From Jaltomata sinuosa (Eukaryota; Streptophyta; Magnoliopsida; Solanales; Solanaceae): a stretch of DNA of 64,000 bases. A program made the translations under genes and the position numbers. The DNA is taken from the NCBI GenBank assembly GCA_003996215.1, contig QJPP01007228.1, positions 372,001-436,000 on the forward strand, given 5' to 3'. Each line of letters opens with the position of its first letter. Within the stretch, counting starts at the first letter, position 1. The notes beneath the pieces are model-generated. The model was not told the DNA's origin and ran no database searches. It saw only the letters and a program-made list of their open reading frames with translations. Positions 38,765 to 50,700 of the stretch are shown here, in pieces.

Positions 38765-41700
38765 CTATTGCCAGAACTTATAATTCAAAATCCAGATGTA
38801 AAAAGAAACGAGAAAATCATTAAAGCAAAGCCATTTTACCAGTAGGAGTTCCTTAGTTGATAATCTGCCAGGATGAGCCCAGCTTTTCACTACCTCTGCC
38901 AGAGCTTTACTGTCGCCAACATTACCTGATGCTCACATTGATAGCTAAATATTAGGGATACAAAGTACAGGTACCCAACAGCGATAAAAAACTGCCATAA
39001 ATTACCTGGGAAGACAATATATGGAACCTCTGGATGTCTGCTTTCAGGACCAAGCTGCCACAATGGAATACCCGCAAGAGCTTGTCCCACTATTTTAGCA
39101 CGTTTTGCTTCTAAAGCTTTTGTGGCAAGATCTGACGAGGTAATTCCTCCCTATGAATGAAGAACTCAAGCAATTGGTCAAACACTACAACAATTTCTGT
39201 TTGTTTAAGTTCTCCGAACATGTTCAGTGAATATGTCAAGATAATGAAGCAACATAGAGCCGATGTGAAACTAAAAGATTAACGGCACATGCTGTCAGGA
39301 AAAGAGTTTGAAAAAGAAGTTTAGGTTCCCCTTAAACAAGTGCAACTAGGAAAAGAGGAAGAACAAAAACCCTGATCAGAAAGTGGGGCATAAAACAGTG
39401 TCCTTAGTTTTCTATATCAAAAAAAGGTAGTGTCCTAAGCTCCCCCCACCCACCCACAAAGGTGTTCTTAGTTCTTCAAAAGAGTTATATACTGGAGTAA
39501 ATGTCAAGTTCTAGATCTATTGATCCTTGTGTCTCAAGATTCACAGTCATTTGTCATATTCATCCTACTTTTTCCTTCCATCCACATCACTAGATGAGCA
39601 TGAATATCCCGTGTCTTTGGATTAGGCAAGTGTACACACGATTTTAGGACTCTAAAATAAGAAGGATAATATTTATTTACAATTACAACTTAGACCCGGC
39701 TTTTGACTTTAGTCAGTCAATCAATAGAGATTAGACTGACAAATCCTTCGAACTCTGTCCCCTACCTCTCAACAGAAAGCTAAGTGAGGGAAAGAAAGAA
39801 CTATAAAAAAACAAAGAACATGATAAATATCCCTTCCACTAACATGCACATAATGTAGCAAGTGATACAAGCATACAGGGATAAGAGAAGTACCTTTGCA
39901 AGAATATAACGGGGTCTCGTGGTTATCCGCCTAACTATCTCCACCAGTGCTGAGCTAACCTTGAAATTGATCTCTAAACTCTCAGAAGGAGCTGGGCATC
40001 GTAAGATGATCAGCAGCCAAAATTAATTTTTCTTAGTACAGTATGTTAGAACTTAGAAGCACAGAAAAGTGAATGCAAACAACATCAGGATGGCAAGGAA
40101 TGAGTATTCATAATCAGATAATATGAATACTCACTTTTGCCTGTGATCAGCTCTCTACTGGTCATTATAAGAGTATCTTTATTATTTCTAAGGTACACGT
40201 CTGCCATTTCAGCAGCTCGATTGATTTCTTCCTCCCTTGTTTCTGATGACTCCATGGCAACTTTATTAACTGAAATCTACTTTTCAGGAAAAGAAAATTA
40301 AAACTTAGCTTCATATTTTCAGCAAAAGTATCACGTACAGTATTCAGAATTACCTCTATAGTCTTCAAAACATGACCATATTGCAGTTTTAGTTCTTCAA
40401 CCTGCAGTGAGAATTTGAAATATAAGTGTGACGGAAATGCCAATAGAAATAGAAATTAAGCTTACAAATCTTGTTAGATATTGACCTGTTTTGTTGTTTT
40501 TGGAACGTATGAACCCACAACAATAAGTCCACCATTTCTTTCTCTATTTATTCCAATATCATTTGGCAAAATTGGAGATTTTTGGATGATTCCAACTCGA
40601 GCAGAAACAAAACTGGCAGCAGTACGGCACAAAAAGTGTTTTCCTTTTAGTTCTGCCTGCATATAGAGCAAAGAAAATGAAGATCAACTTACATCTCACA
40701 GACATGAAAAAGAACTAATATCAAATGTAGGGAATGCTATAAAACCTGTATCATTCCAGCGGCAAATACAGCCATGTCTCTTTCACTAGCTGCATTGACT
40801 ATACATGTTGAACCCTGTTTACAGAAAATGCGATCAGGAGAAACAAAGAATTAAGGTCGAGTTTTGTCAAGGAAGGGAAAAATCAAGCCGGCAAGAAGTT
40901 CCCCAAGCCCACAGAAGAGTGCACGGTTCCTTTTCACTAGCCCTAAGTAGTTCAGGTACCGACATCAAAAGTTTCTGCAAAGCTCTTCAGAAGGAAATAT
41001 GGGAAGTTTGTACAAGATGATTGCTTATGCAGTAAATTGTCTACCACTAGGCTGGCAGTTGTGAACATAGATTGCTAACTACCGTCTACATCTCTGCCTT
41101 TCACTTGCAATTTCAAAACATTTACAGCCTCAAGGGTCTTCTGCTTTCGCTAAACAACATCAACTGTCAGTAAACTTCTCTAGTAGACTCTGTGCACATG
41201 ACAGTTATGTTAAGGAAGAGAACTAAGAGAAGTTTAAGGGTACAGTATGCATAAATCTAAAAAAGTAGCAAAATTTCAGCTACAATGAGGGGTTTGAGAA
41301 GGTATGTGTCTGACTTTGCAATCTCATATTTCCACTTTAAAGTTAAATCCAACTTTTCTGTGTATGAACCAAAATTCAAATACAAAAAGACACACAAAAA
41401 GCAAACTTCTAACATGAAGTCCATTCTCTAAGGAACTCCGAGATCATGTTAAGAGCTGTACAAAAGAATAGTACAGAGCCAAAAGAAGAAATAGCTGCCA
41501 AGTATAAGCTAGCCATGTTGACAAACACAGTCAGATGTGGATACTAATGAACATGGAGGTAATAAAATGAAAAAAGCAATTATGTAAGAGTAAGGTGGTG
41601 ATTACGCTTATGGTACCTTCTGCAAATTACAGAGATGTTCACAAACAGCATCTGGTCCACCTTTTCTTAAAAGCTGGATGGAGATTGATGAAACACTGCT

Positions 41701-44700
41701 AGCAGGTTTGTGGCCCTTTGTTTTTTCTTCAACCCACTAAAATATCAAATGGAAAAAAAACCCAGAATAACAACTACATCAGTTTAGTGTAAAGCAGAAA
41801 ACGTGTTTTCCTTAGAAACAGATAAGGCTTGACCTCACGGAGGTTCGAAGATTTGTATCCAAATGCAGCATCTTTAGCGAATTCTGTTTCACCTGCGGGG
41901 ACAAGCCTATAGACAAGAAGGTAAAATTAGTGATTTCCGGCAAGTCCAAACAACTAATATACGTCAAATTAGAATGGTACCTATCAGAATCTGCAACATA
42001 ATGTGTATCTCCTATGGTATAACGGCCTCCTTGTAAGAAAAAGGGGCAGATAATCCATGCGTCCATCTCACCCAGTACAGAAACAGCTGCATCTGCTTCC
42101 TAGGTAGCATAAAAAGATATCTTATGAAGTGTGTCAAGAAAGGACGACAACAACTACAACTCAATCCCAAACAAGTTGGGAAAGAAAAGCCCATATAAGG
42201 TTTAATTTCTATCAGCTGATCTCCATCCTTACCTCAGGGAAATGACCTCGTAAGGTTGAATCACCCCTCAGAACCACTGTATAGTCTGCTTTGTCCACTG
42301 ACTTGGCAGCAGAATCAATGTTCCTGCAGATATCTGCTATCAATGCACTAGCCTGTAGTGAGAAGCTTCAGTTAGTGATCTCGCAATCAACGAGATAGGT
42401 AACTTAACCAGCAGCTGTTAGACTTCAAATACAAAAGTTCCTTGAAGGAGTTCGATGTAGAAACTCTTCTTCAACGTAAGTCTTTTACCTTCTCAGAAGT
42501 CAATGCTCGGGAATTAGTCAAAATGAAAAAACATTTAGGCCTCTTTTTGAACTCCTCAATGAGTGACTCAATGCTCCTGCAAAAATTAGCAAGTTCATGA
42601 CTGGTAAAAGTAACAAAAATATTTTGAAGTTTTTATCTCTATAAGGATCAAATAACAAAATTTCATCTGTGATAGAGATGAGAAGTACGTTTACCAAGAG
42701 CATTTATACAGCCAGATGAAGAAGAGAGAATGATGGGGATTCAAGCTGACAAAGAAGGGTAATTCTATTGTTGTCATCTTTCTATTTTTGTGATTCAATG
42801 TATTAAACAAGATAGATCTCAACTCTCTTTGCTTGTACGAACAAGAGAATGAAGAAAATAGACAAAAAACTGGGCAACCTATATCTATTGCTAGTTTATT
42901 TAAGTTAAACATTACAAGTATCTGTTCCACAAATTGCTGGACTCTACTTTCTTTTGTTTGGTCTCTCACACCTGTAATACAAGTGATTGGCCTATAGACT
43001 ACACTTTATGAATGGGGATGTTGGTTAATTATTTCCGGTTTTCCTACTTCCGCACCTGGGATAACATGCATAATTCGTAAAGTAAAGAAGAAAGTACACT
43101 CTGAAACTCAATCTTCCTGCCATACCAATTTTGAATTGGTAACACTAGCTAGGAGTCTCTGTTTATGAATTCAGAGAGATTTTTTTGGAAAATGTAACTA
43201 AACAGCTTCTTAAAATTTATAGAAGCATCTTACCATTCTGTCAGGACCTCAATATCGTGAACAGTTTGAGTCCCAGTTGGATCATCATCCAGAACAATTA
43301 AAGTCTTCAAACTATTCTCTGTTAGTGTACGTATTTCATTGATCGGATCCTCTGGCCACTCAGGAGGAAGGGACTGCAATACAGATTCTTTATTGAGAAC
43401 AGGAAGTTTGCCTTCAACTTTGACTCCACTGAGCGTTTCATAGACCTGCAGAAATTTGAGATAGAGAGATGGTAACAATTAGCTGAACCATTTTCCTTAC
43501 GATTTATGCCTATCAAATAGCTTCTCATGCTGCAGTATAATTAACAGACAAAAGTTTAAGTTGTCTTTGCAATAAACTTATGATACTTGAGCATATTGTC
43601 ACAAATTCAAACCCTAATTAACATGACATCTCTTATTATATACAGCTGTTCATACCTTCACTACAGCAGCATCATCCAATCTGCCCCATCCAGCAGCAGA
43701 ACCTAATCCATGAGACATTGTAAGCAGTATGAAGACAGATTACACAGCATGAAAGAGTGCTTTTGCAGTACAGCAGTTAAACAACTTACATGCTCAAACA
43801 CCATTAAGTTAAACATAGGTTAATTAGAAAAAAGAGTAATTTGTGTTGGTTTAAAAAGGGTTATGAGGACAGGTCCACCCATGGCTGAGATGGCACAGAA
43901 CTGACAAATCTAAGCCATTTAACACTACTTAAATGCTTCATTGGACACCATGATTGATATTGGCTAGCATAACGGGACCACCTCAGCTGTTTGTCAGCAA
44001 TTCTACCCACCCCTTGCAAAGTTTAACCACATTTTCTTGATCGCATATTCATTACAAGCATTGGGCCTCACAATCTTCTACATCTCATGATAGAAAAGAA
44101 AAAAGGAAAATATGCTGTGGGAGAATGTCTATTTCGTCCAATTTTTCACCCAAAAAAAAAAAAAAGTAGCAGCGACAAAAATATCTTTTCAACATGGCCC
44201 ATCAAGTACTAATTTAGCATGATTTTCAGGGACGATTTCCAGATATATTTGGACAATAAAATGGTGAAGTAAGTAAGCTGAAATCAAATGTCCATAGACC
44301 ATAACGCAACAATGAGAAACCCAACCTTGTTGTACTTAATGTTCTCTTCTTTTTAATTAGCAACAGTAGACTTGCAGTCTTTTGACCATAAATTATTAAA
44401 GTTCCACCATATGAAAATAATATGCATGAAGAGTTTTCTTCTTTCCAGAGGAGTGACTCGACAACGAAACCAAATGTTATAGCGACAATAGTAATAAGCA
44501 ATCCTAGACAGTAGACAGTACCAGTATCTTATCGTTGTAATACTTTTACGTAAAACAAAACTTCGAAACTGTCCATATTGTTGCAATCAATGAAACAGCA
44601 TTTGGATATCATTGAGACAAGTGGGGGATGAAAATGGAAAATCTCATTTGCTGGATTACCAGACAACTGTAGTGCAGTAAATGATACATAGAGTTGAAAT

Positions 44701-47700
44701 ATTAAGCAAAGGATCTCTTCACACCTGACAGGAATAATTGGTGTGCAATGTTTGCAATATGAAGCGGTACTCTGCGTGATGAGCCTTCACGAGAAACAAT
44801 GCCCTGTTAAAACCATAACAATAGCCATAAGAAAATTAGAAACCAATATTAACACAGCTGCAATATGAAACATGTTCAATGTTTATCAGCCTCACCAGAT
44901 CCTTCACGAAGATATCAAGTGCAGACAGAGGCGTATAATCATTTTCTATCATGTGCGGCCCACGATTCTCAAACATCCTACAAAAAGACAAATCCAAATA
45001 AGTTGTACTGTTCACGCATTAACACAAATCTCATGCCACAGATTAAGCACAATTTCTAGAAAGAAGTAAATAGCTCCATGATGAATTAGGATGGAGAGAC
45101 AGAATGAAAGTAGGTGTCACGACCCAACTACCTGGCCGTGCGGGCACCTACTCTAATCCACCTAGATAAGAGAACCCTTACCACCCGAACCAACAGGCAA
45201 TGCGGAAAAGAAAATAAACCATTAAATAAGTCCCTTAAATACATGAGAAATCCTTTTTACAAATAGTTTAGAAAAATAAACGACTTAAAGAATTTGCGGA
45301 AAACATTTACAATATGAAACAACCTCCTCAGAACCTAGTCTAAGACGGTACAAGAGCTTCTACAAGATGAGCTTATAACATAAAATGGACACAACTTCCA
45401 CCATAGAAAGAAGTAGGAGCTGCTGGAAGATCACCGCAATCCTGAACCTGTGAAACATCACTAACCCTGCAACCAGACTATACCAAAAAGGTATAGCAAG
45501 AGTAGAGTCAGTACAAACACACGTACTGGTAGGCATCATCGGTCGACCCGAGTCCATTCCTACCATCATATAAGAAAATAGGGAAAACATGAAATAAACA
45601 TTATAGCTCCCTCCTTCATCTTTAACCTTGACTCTGACATCTAGGACTTCCCAAGTCACCTTGTCACCTAGACTTCCCAAGTCACCTTGACACGTAGACT
45701 TCCCAAGTCACCTTTAACCTTTACCCCAGTCAACTACCTTGACTAAATATTCAGACTTAACCCGGCTAACTGCCCAACCAAACCACTTATACCCGTAGTA
45801 TTACTAACCAGTGTCCGGCCCTTTCCGAACCTCTCGGACAACTTCCCATCCCGGTTATAACAGCCAACCACTACAACCCCAGACTTTCCGTTGTACTCCC
45901 GATTGACCAATCACATGGAAATCACCTAGCAACCATTGACACATGCAATGACAACAACATAGTTATATCTAAATCCCTTTCGAATCCCGAAACCCGGACC
46001 CTCCAAGGATCCTCTAACCACACCTAAGTGTTCAACTGGGTACCCGGTCTACCCCAAGACCCATCCTTACCTCATTAATCACAAATAAACCTTGACCGTC
46101 ATTAGTACACTTAATGACAATAAATTGTGAACTCATAACCTCTTTTACATAGTCCGGACCCACCCGGTTTCCCCCTAACATATCTAGGTGTTAACATGAC
46201 AACCCGGTCTACACCAAGACCACTATTAATTAACATCATAACCCGGTTTACACCAAGACCAACTAATAACGTGATATAACAACCCGGCTTACACCAAAAA
46301 CAATCTCATAACATGATATAACAACCCGGCCTACACCAAGACCAACTAATAACATGACTACCCGGTCTACACCAAGACCTACTAATTAACATGATATAAT
46401 AACCCGGCCTACACCAAGACCAATCTCATAACATGATATAACAACCCGACCTACACCAAGACCAACTAATAACATGATATAACCCGGCCTACACCAAGAC
46501 CAAACTCATAACATGATATAACAACCCGGCCTACACCAAGACCAAACTCATAACATGATATAACAACCCGGCCTACACCAAGACCAAACTCAACAGACAT
46601 AACAGGATTCCCGGTCACTCAAGGACCACCATTGAATATCACAATTCGATAAAAACAGCCCAGTCCACTCACGAAACCAATAACAAGCAATGCAATGCGA
46701 CAATATCAATGCAATGCAACAATACCAATGTGATGATGCAGTAAAATAAACCCGTACCAGGCGTGGTACCCGAGCCAACCAAATAGTAACATGTACCAGG
46801 CGTGGTACCCGTGCCAACCGTTTGTTATACCTGTACCAGGCGTGGTACCCATGCCAACCATGTGTTATACCTGTACCAGGTGTGGTACCCGAGCCAACCG
46901 AATGTCAACAAACCACAGTCAATATATGAACACACACAACTTGTAAAACCAACAAGTAAAACCGTTCAATCACAGACTGTAAACAGGAACCTAGACATTC
47001 CACACAATTTCCCTAAGCAATGTAATGCATACAATCACTTAGACATGAGTACATGAATATACACATTCACAGAAAATCATAAACCATCACCTACCCCTAT
47101 TCCGGGTATATAGTTGGACCTTGACATTCGTCCGAAGACTAAACACACTTACGCTTGTTTACACATAATGAACGGTTTCCCCTTTTTAACATAATTTAAC
47201 CACCCCATTAATCCGGGACATACATAGATAACAACAATACGAGTTTTCACTCCTAGCCCTTAGCAAACATTGATTTCTTAACATGCCTCTCGCATTCTCG
47301 AAACCTCACCTAGGAGTTTCTCATTTCATCCCCACCTAGTTGTCCTTGCAATTCCCGGTTCCCCGAACCTTTCCGACATCCCAGCCCCTGAGTCTATCAT
47401 TTTTAGCATACCAAGACAACATAAACAGCCCCAAACAATTATCAATAACCCACAACTCAAATCCAACCAATTCCTAGCACATACATAACCAAACCCGAAT
47501 CCACCAGACTCTGTGCCCGGAGGCCTAAAACATGGATTCTCCGTTTCACTATACAAAAGTACAGAAAGTAAACAGGTCTAACTACTCATGAAAACCTAGC
47601 CTACCTGGACGCCAAGCAGCTGCAACCGTGCGTTTCTGGCTCCGTGGAGGCATTCCTGGCGGTCCTGTAAGCCCGAATCCGTGGTTTCGCGTCCCTTTCG

Positions 47701-50700
47701 CTGGAATCCCTCCTCCCCATGACTCCCAAGCCTTAGAGCAGCCTAGGAGGGTTTTTGGAATAACTCCCGTCTGTTCTTGGGGCTGAAGGGAAGAGAATGA
47801 AATTAAAAGCCCGTTTTCTTGGTTTTCTAATCCCTTCGCTCCGCTATAGCGGTCCCGCTATAGCGGACAACTCCCGTTATAGCGGTCTTAAGCGGTGTTG
47901 ACCGCCTTGACCACCGCTATAGCGGTATTTTCCACCGCTATAGCGGAGGCCGCTACCGCGGACGGTTGCGCTCGTCACGGATAGAATGTCCGGAAATCTC
48001 TCAGTTTTGGCCATTTTACAACACACTTATTTTCTCGATGTTCTGGAACAACCCCTTCACGTCAACCTCGATTCCGGGAGTTCTACTTACCCGAATTCGA
48101 TTCCGAAAAGTCCCCCGGACTCCTCTATGTCTTAGCTACAAGGAAAACTAGATCAAAACAAGACATTTAACCCAATCTTTACCTGGATTGTCCTAGACCA
48201 TACCTCGCTCCAAAATCGGCCGAGACTAGCCTAGCCCAGGATTTTCAACTCCCAAACCCGGAATTTTTCTAACCCGAAACTTGGCACGAATGGTTTACCC
48301 GTAACGAAGAACCCGGTCGTTACAGTAGGCAAAGCTAGTGGAGAACCAGAAATTTCTCAGGCATCAGTTAACATTTTTTGAGTTGTGAGGAAAGCAGAAG
48401 ACTGGTAATTCATGTTTGAAGTTTGAACTAGGATATTACAGGAACTCAGAACCTCATATCCTATAGATGAGAATTAGAAGACACCATAAAAGTTAAGCAA
48501 GTATGCTGGTATTAGAGCAAAAAAGTGAAGGTTAATCATTCTAAGATCGTCTCAGTTTCACTAACCAAGGAATTAAACAACATGATTTCCCGCTTAATAC
48601 CATGAGAAAAACCAATACATCTGCAAACTCTCTCACAACTCATGCACAGAAGACACCAACATCGCCCGAAAAAAAAAAAGAAATACCAAGGCATGTTTTT
48701 ACCATGTCTTATGAAAATCACGACTTTGCTGGTAAAATAGGTTACAATAAGATAAAAAAGGCAAAGCACTTCCTAGCATATCTCTGAAAATGACTATTGT
48801 TGAAGGCATCAATCAATCAATTATTGATGAACAAATAAAAGCATCGATTCTCTAACAATAAACATATTTAGATGAAATGATACAGACAATTCAAAACAGT
48901 ATAAAACAAGAAAATCTTGATTTGAGTCCTGCAACTGTTAAAGATACAACTAAATAAATATAAGTATCCCTTTTTTTACTAATTTATACATTTAGATGAG
49001 GCAGTACATACAATTCAACAACTATTTGTACAATGACCAAAGAACCAACCGACAACTCATGCACAACACTGTGAGATGAGTTCTTGAAGAATAGAAGTTT
49101 TTGAAGGTTTAATGGTTAAAATCAATCATGAGTGAGCTTCTCGAAAAAATGATACAGCTCACAAGCATAAAGACCAATTTTACACAGAAAAACCTAACTA
49201 TTTTTTTTAAAAAACTGACTTCTCTTCCAAACACAATTCAAAAAAGATATAGCTTGGACGCACTCTCAATCATGAAGGAGTTCACGATTCCCATCTCTCT
49301 ACTTATAGGACCGCATTCTGCATTCAGCACTAAAGCATTATAATATTCATGACTACATATCGGAAAAATCAGGTTCAGGATAATATCTAATAAACTTATA
49401 TAATGCCATGCACTGTTGCAAACAAACTAAAAAACTGAACACTGCACAGCTTCCTTTACCTATACTTGAATGAATAAAAGGAAAAAAATTTCTTCAATTA
49501 CGGTATGGGTTACCTACCAAGATGTTCCCCCACTATTTGCGATGACATCAAACAGAAGCCTTGTATTAAGACCTAATCGAGCACCAAATGCCATTGCCTC
49601 AGCAGCTGATGCAATATGAACTCCCGCAAGAAGTTGATTGACCATCTTTACAGCACTGGTGGATCCAGCATATATAGAAGTCAATAACTGATGGACTATT
49701 TCCATGACAAACTCATTGAAGAAACAGCAAGGTCTTGATAAGTTGAAAAATAATTGGAGAAGTATTTGCATGCCCAAATGAGCTAACTACTATGAAATCA
49801 AGTGATACAGTGAGGTCAAGAAAGATGATACTCAGATTAAAGGTACCTGCCAGCTCCACAATTTCCTCTTATAATATAAAGCTTCTCACTTAATGCTGTT
49901 TAGGCAAGCAGGCAATTATCAGTACCTTAATAGAAACATTTGATAGGGAAAATCACACAGTAAAACTCAGGGATATTTTGAGACCAAACAAAAGATTCCA
50001 CTTCTTACCAGCAAGAACTGAACCAGTGTGCTTGAGAGCTTCATCTGTACCTGATGCCATTATCTAGCATTGATATTATAAGTTCAGTAAGTCACCACTC
50101 ACCAGACAAGGTTCATCCAAACAAAAAATGTTTTTGAAATATCAAAAGTGATCGCCAAAGTCTAGAATTTGAAAGGTAATTTTTTCATATTCGCACCGTA
50201 AGGGTTCCATTAGCAGCCTTTTTGACCCCACCAGAAACAGGAGCATCCACTAATTTTAATTTCTTCGAGTCACCTATCAGATGATAAAGGAGAAGCATAT
50301 GTGAGTCACAAGAATGATAATACGTGGATGATATGAGGATTATGCCCTCAATATTTGGAAAAAAAAGAGCCATTACTATCATACAATTGGAGAAAACTCA
50401 AGATTTCATAATCTCTGATCACAGTTTGGCAGAAAGTGCAAGTGAAGCATCACGAGATTGTTAATTCCACTTAGTTCTCTTGAAATTGACACTGTCACGT
50501 GTTGGAAGAGGCAGTATATTCAATCAGGTCCAATACTTTAGTCTATTCTAAATTAGAAAGGGTATCATACCATCGGACAAAGATGCCATCCCCCAATATT
50601 AAATTTAAAAATAAAACAATGTGTTTGTGCACGCCTGCACACAACAAGTCAACTTTGCTTGAAGGTGCAATTAGCCCATATCGAGATTAAAATGAGACAA

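Larger units (their letters stand above)
45115..48324. mobile_element. Solo-LTR-like insertion, 3210 bp, in intron 19 of the fused gene
   Basis: The insert begins TGTCACGACCC and ends GGTCGTTACA. These are the TG..CA ends of an LTR retrotransposon with a 9-of-10 inverted match at the tips. A perfect 5-bp target duplication GTAGG flanks it (45110-45114 and 48325-48329). The first bases do not recur later in the insert, so there is one LTR, not two, and no gag-pol frame is present. The element is more GC-rich than the surrounding intron and contains a 10-copy minisatellite, a GTACC repeat and CCGCTATAGCGG palindromes (listed separately). Three copies of GACTTCCCAAGTCACCTTG lie at about 45636-45715. 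A complete non-autonomous element with very unusual structure is the less likely alternative. Confidence 0.8.

Noticed and set aside
45360..45680. 106-codon minus-strand open frame in the LTR insertion
   Set aside because: The frame runs over the internal direct repeats and shows no gag, protease or polymerase motif.
46195..46900. CRISPR-like array of regular repeats with spacers
   Set aside because: The linkers between repeats are themselves repeated, the repeats diverge gradually, and the array lies inside a plant LTR insertion. It is a minisatellite.
47326..47556. 76-codon minus-strand open frame inside the LTR insertion
   Set aside because: No recognisable domain, no start or splice context, and it lies within LTR sequence. 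A chance frame in GC-richer DNA.
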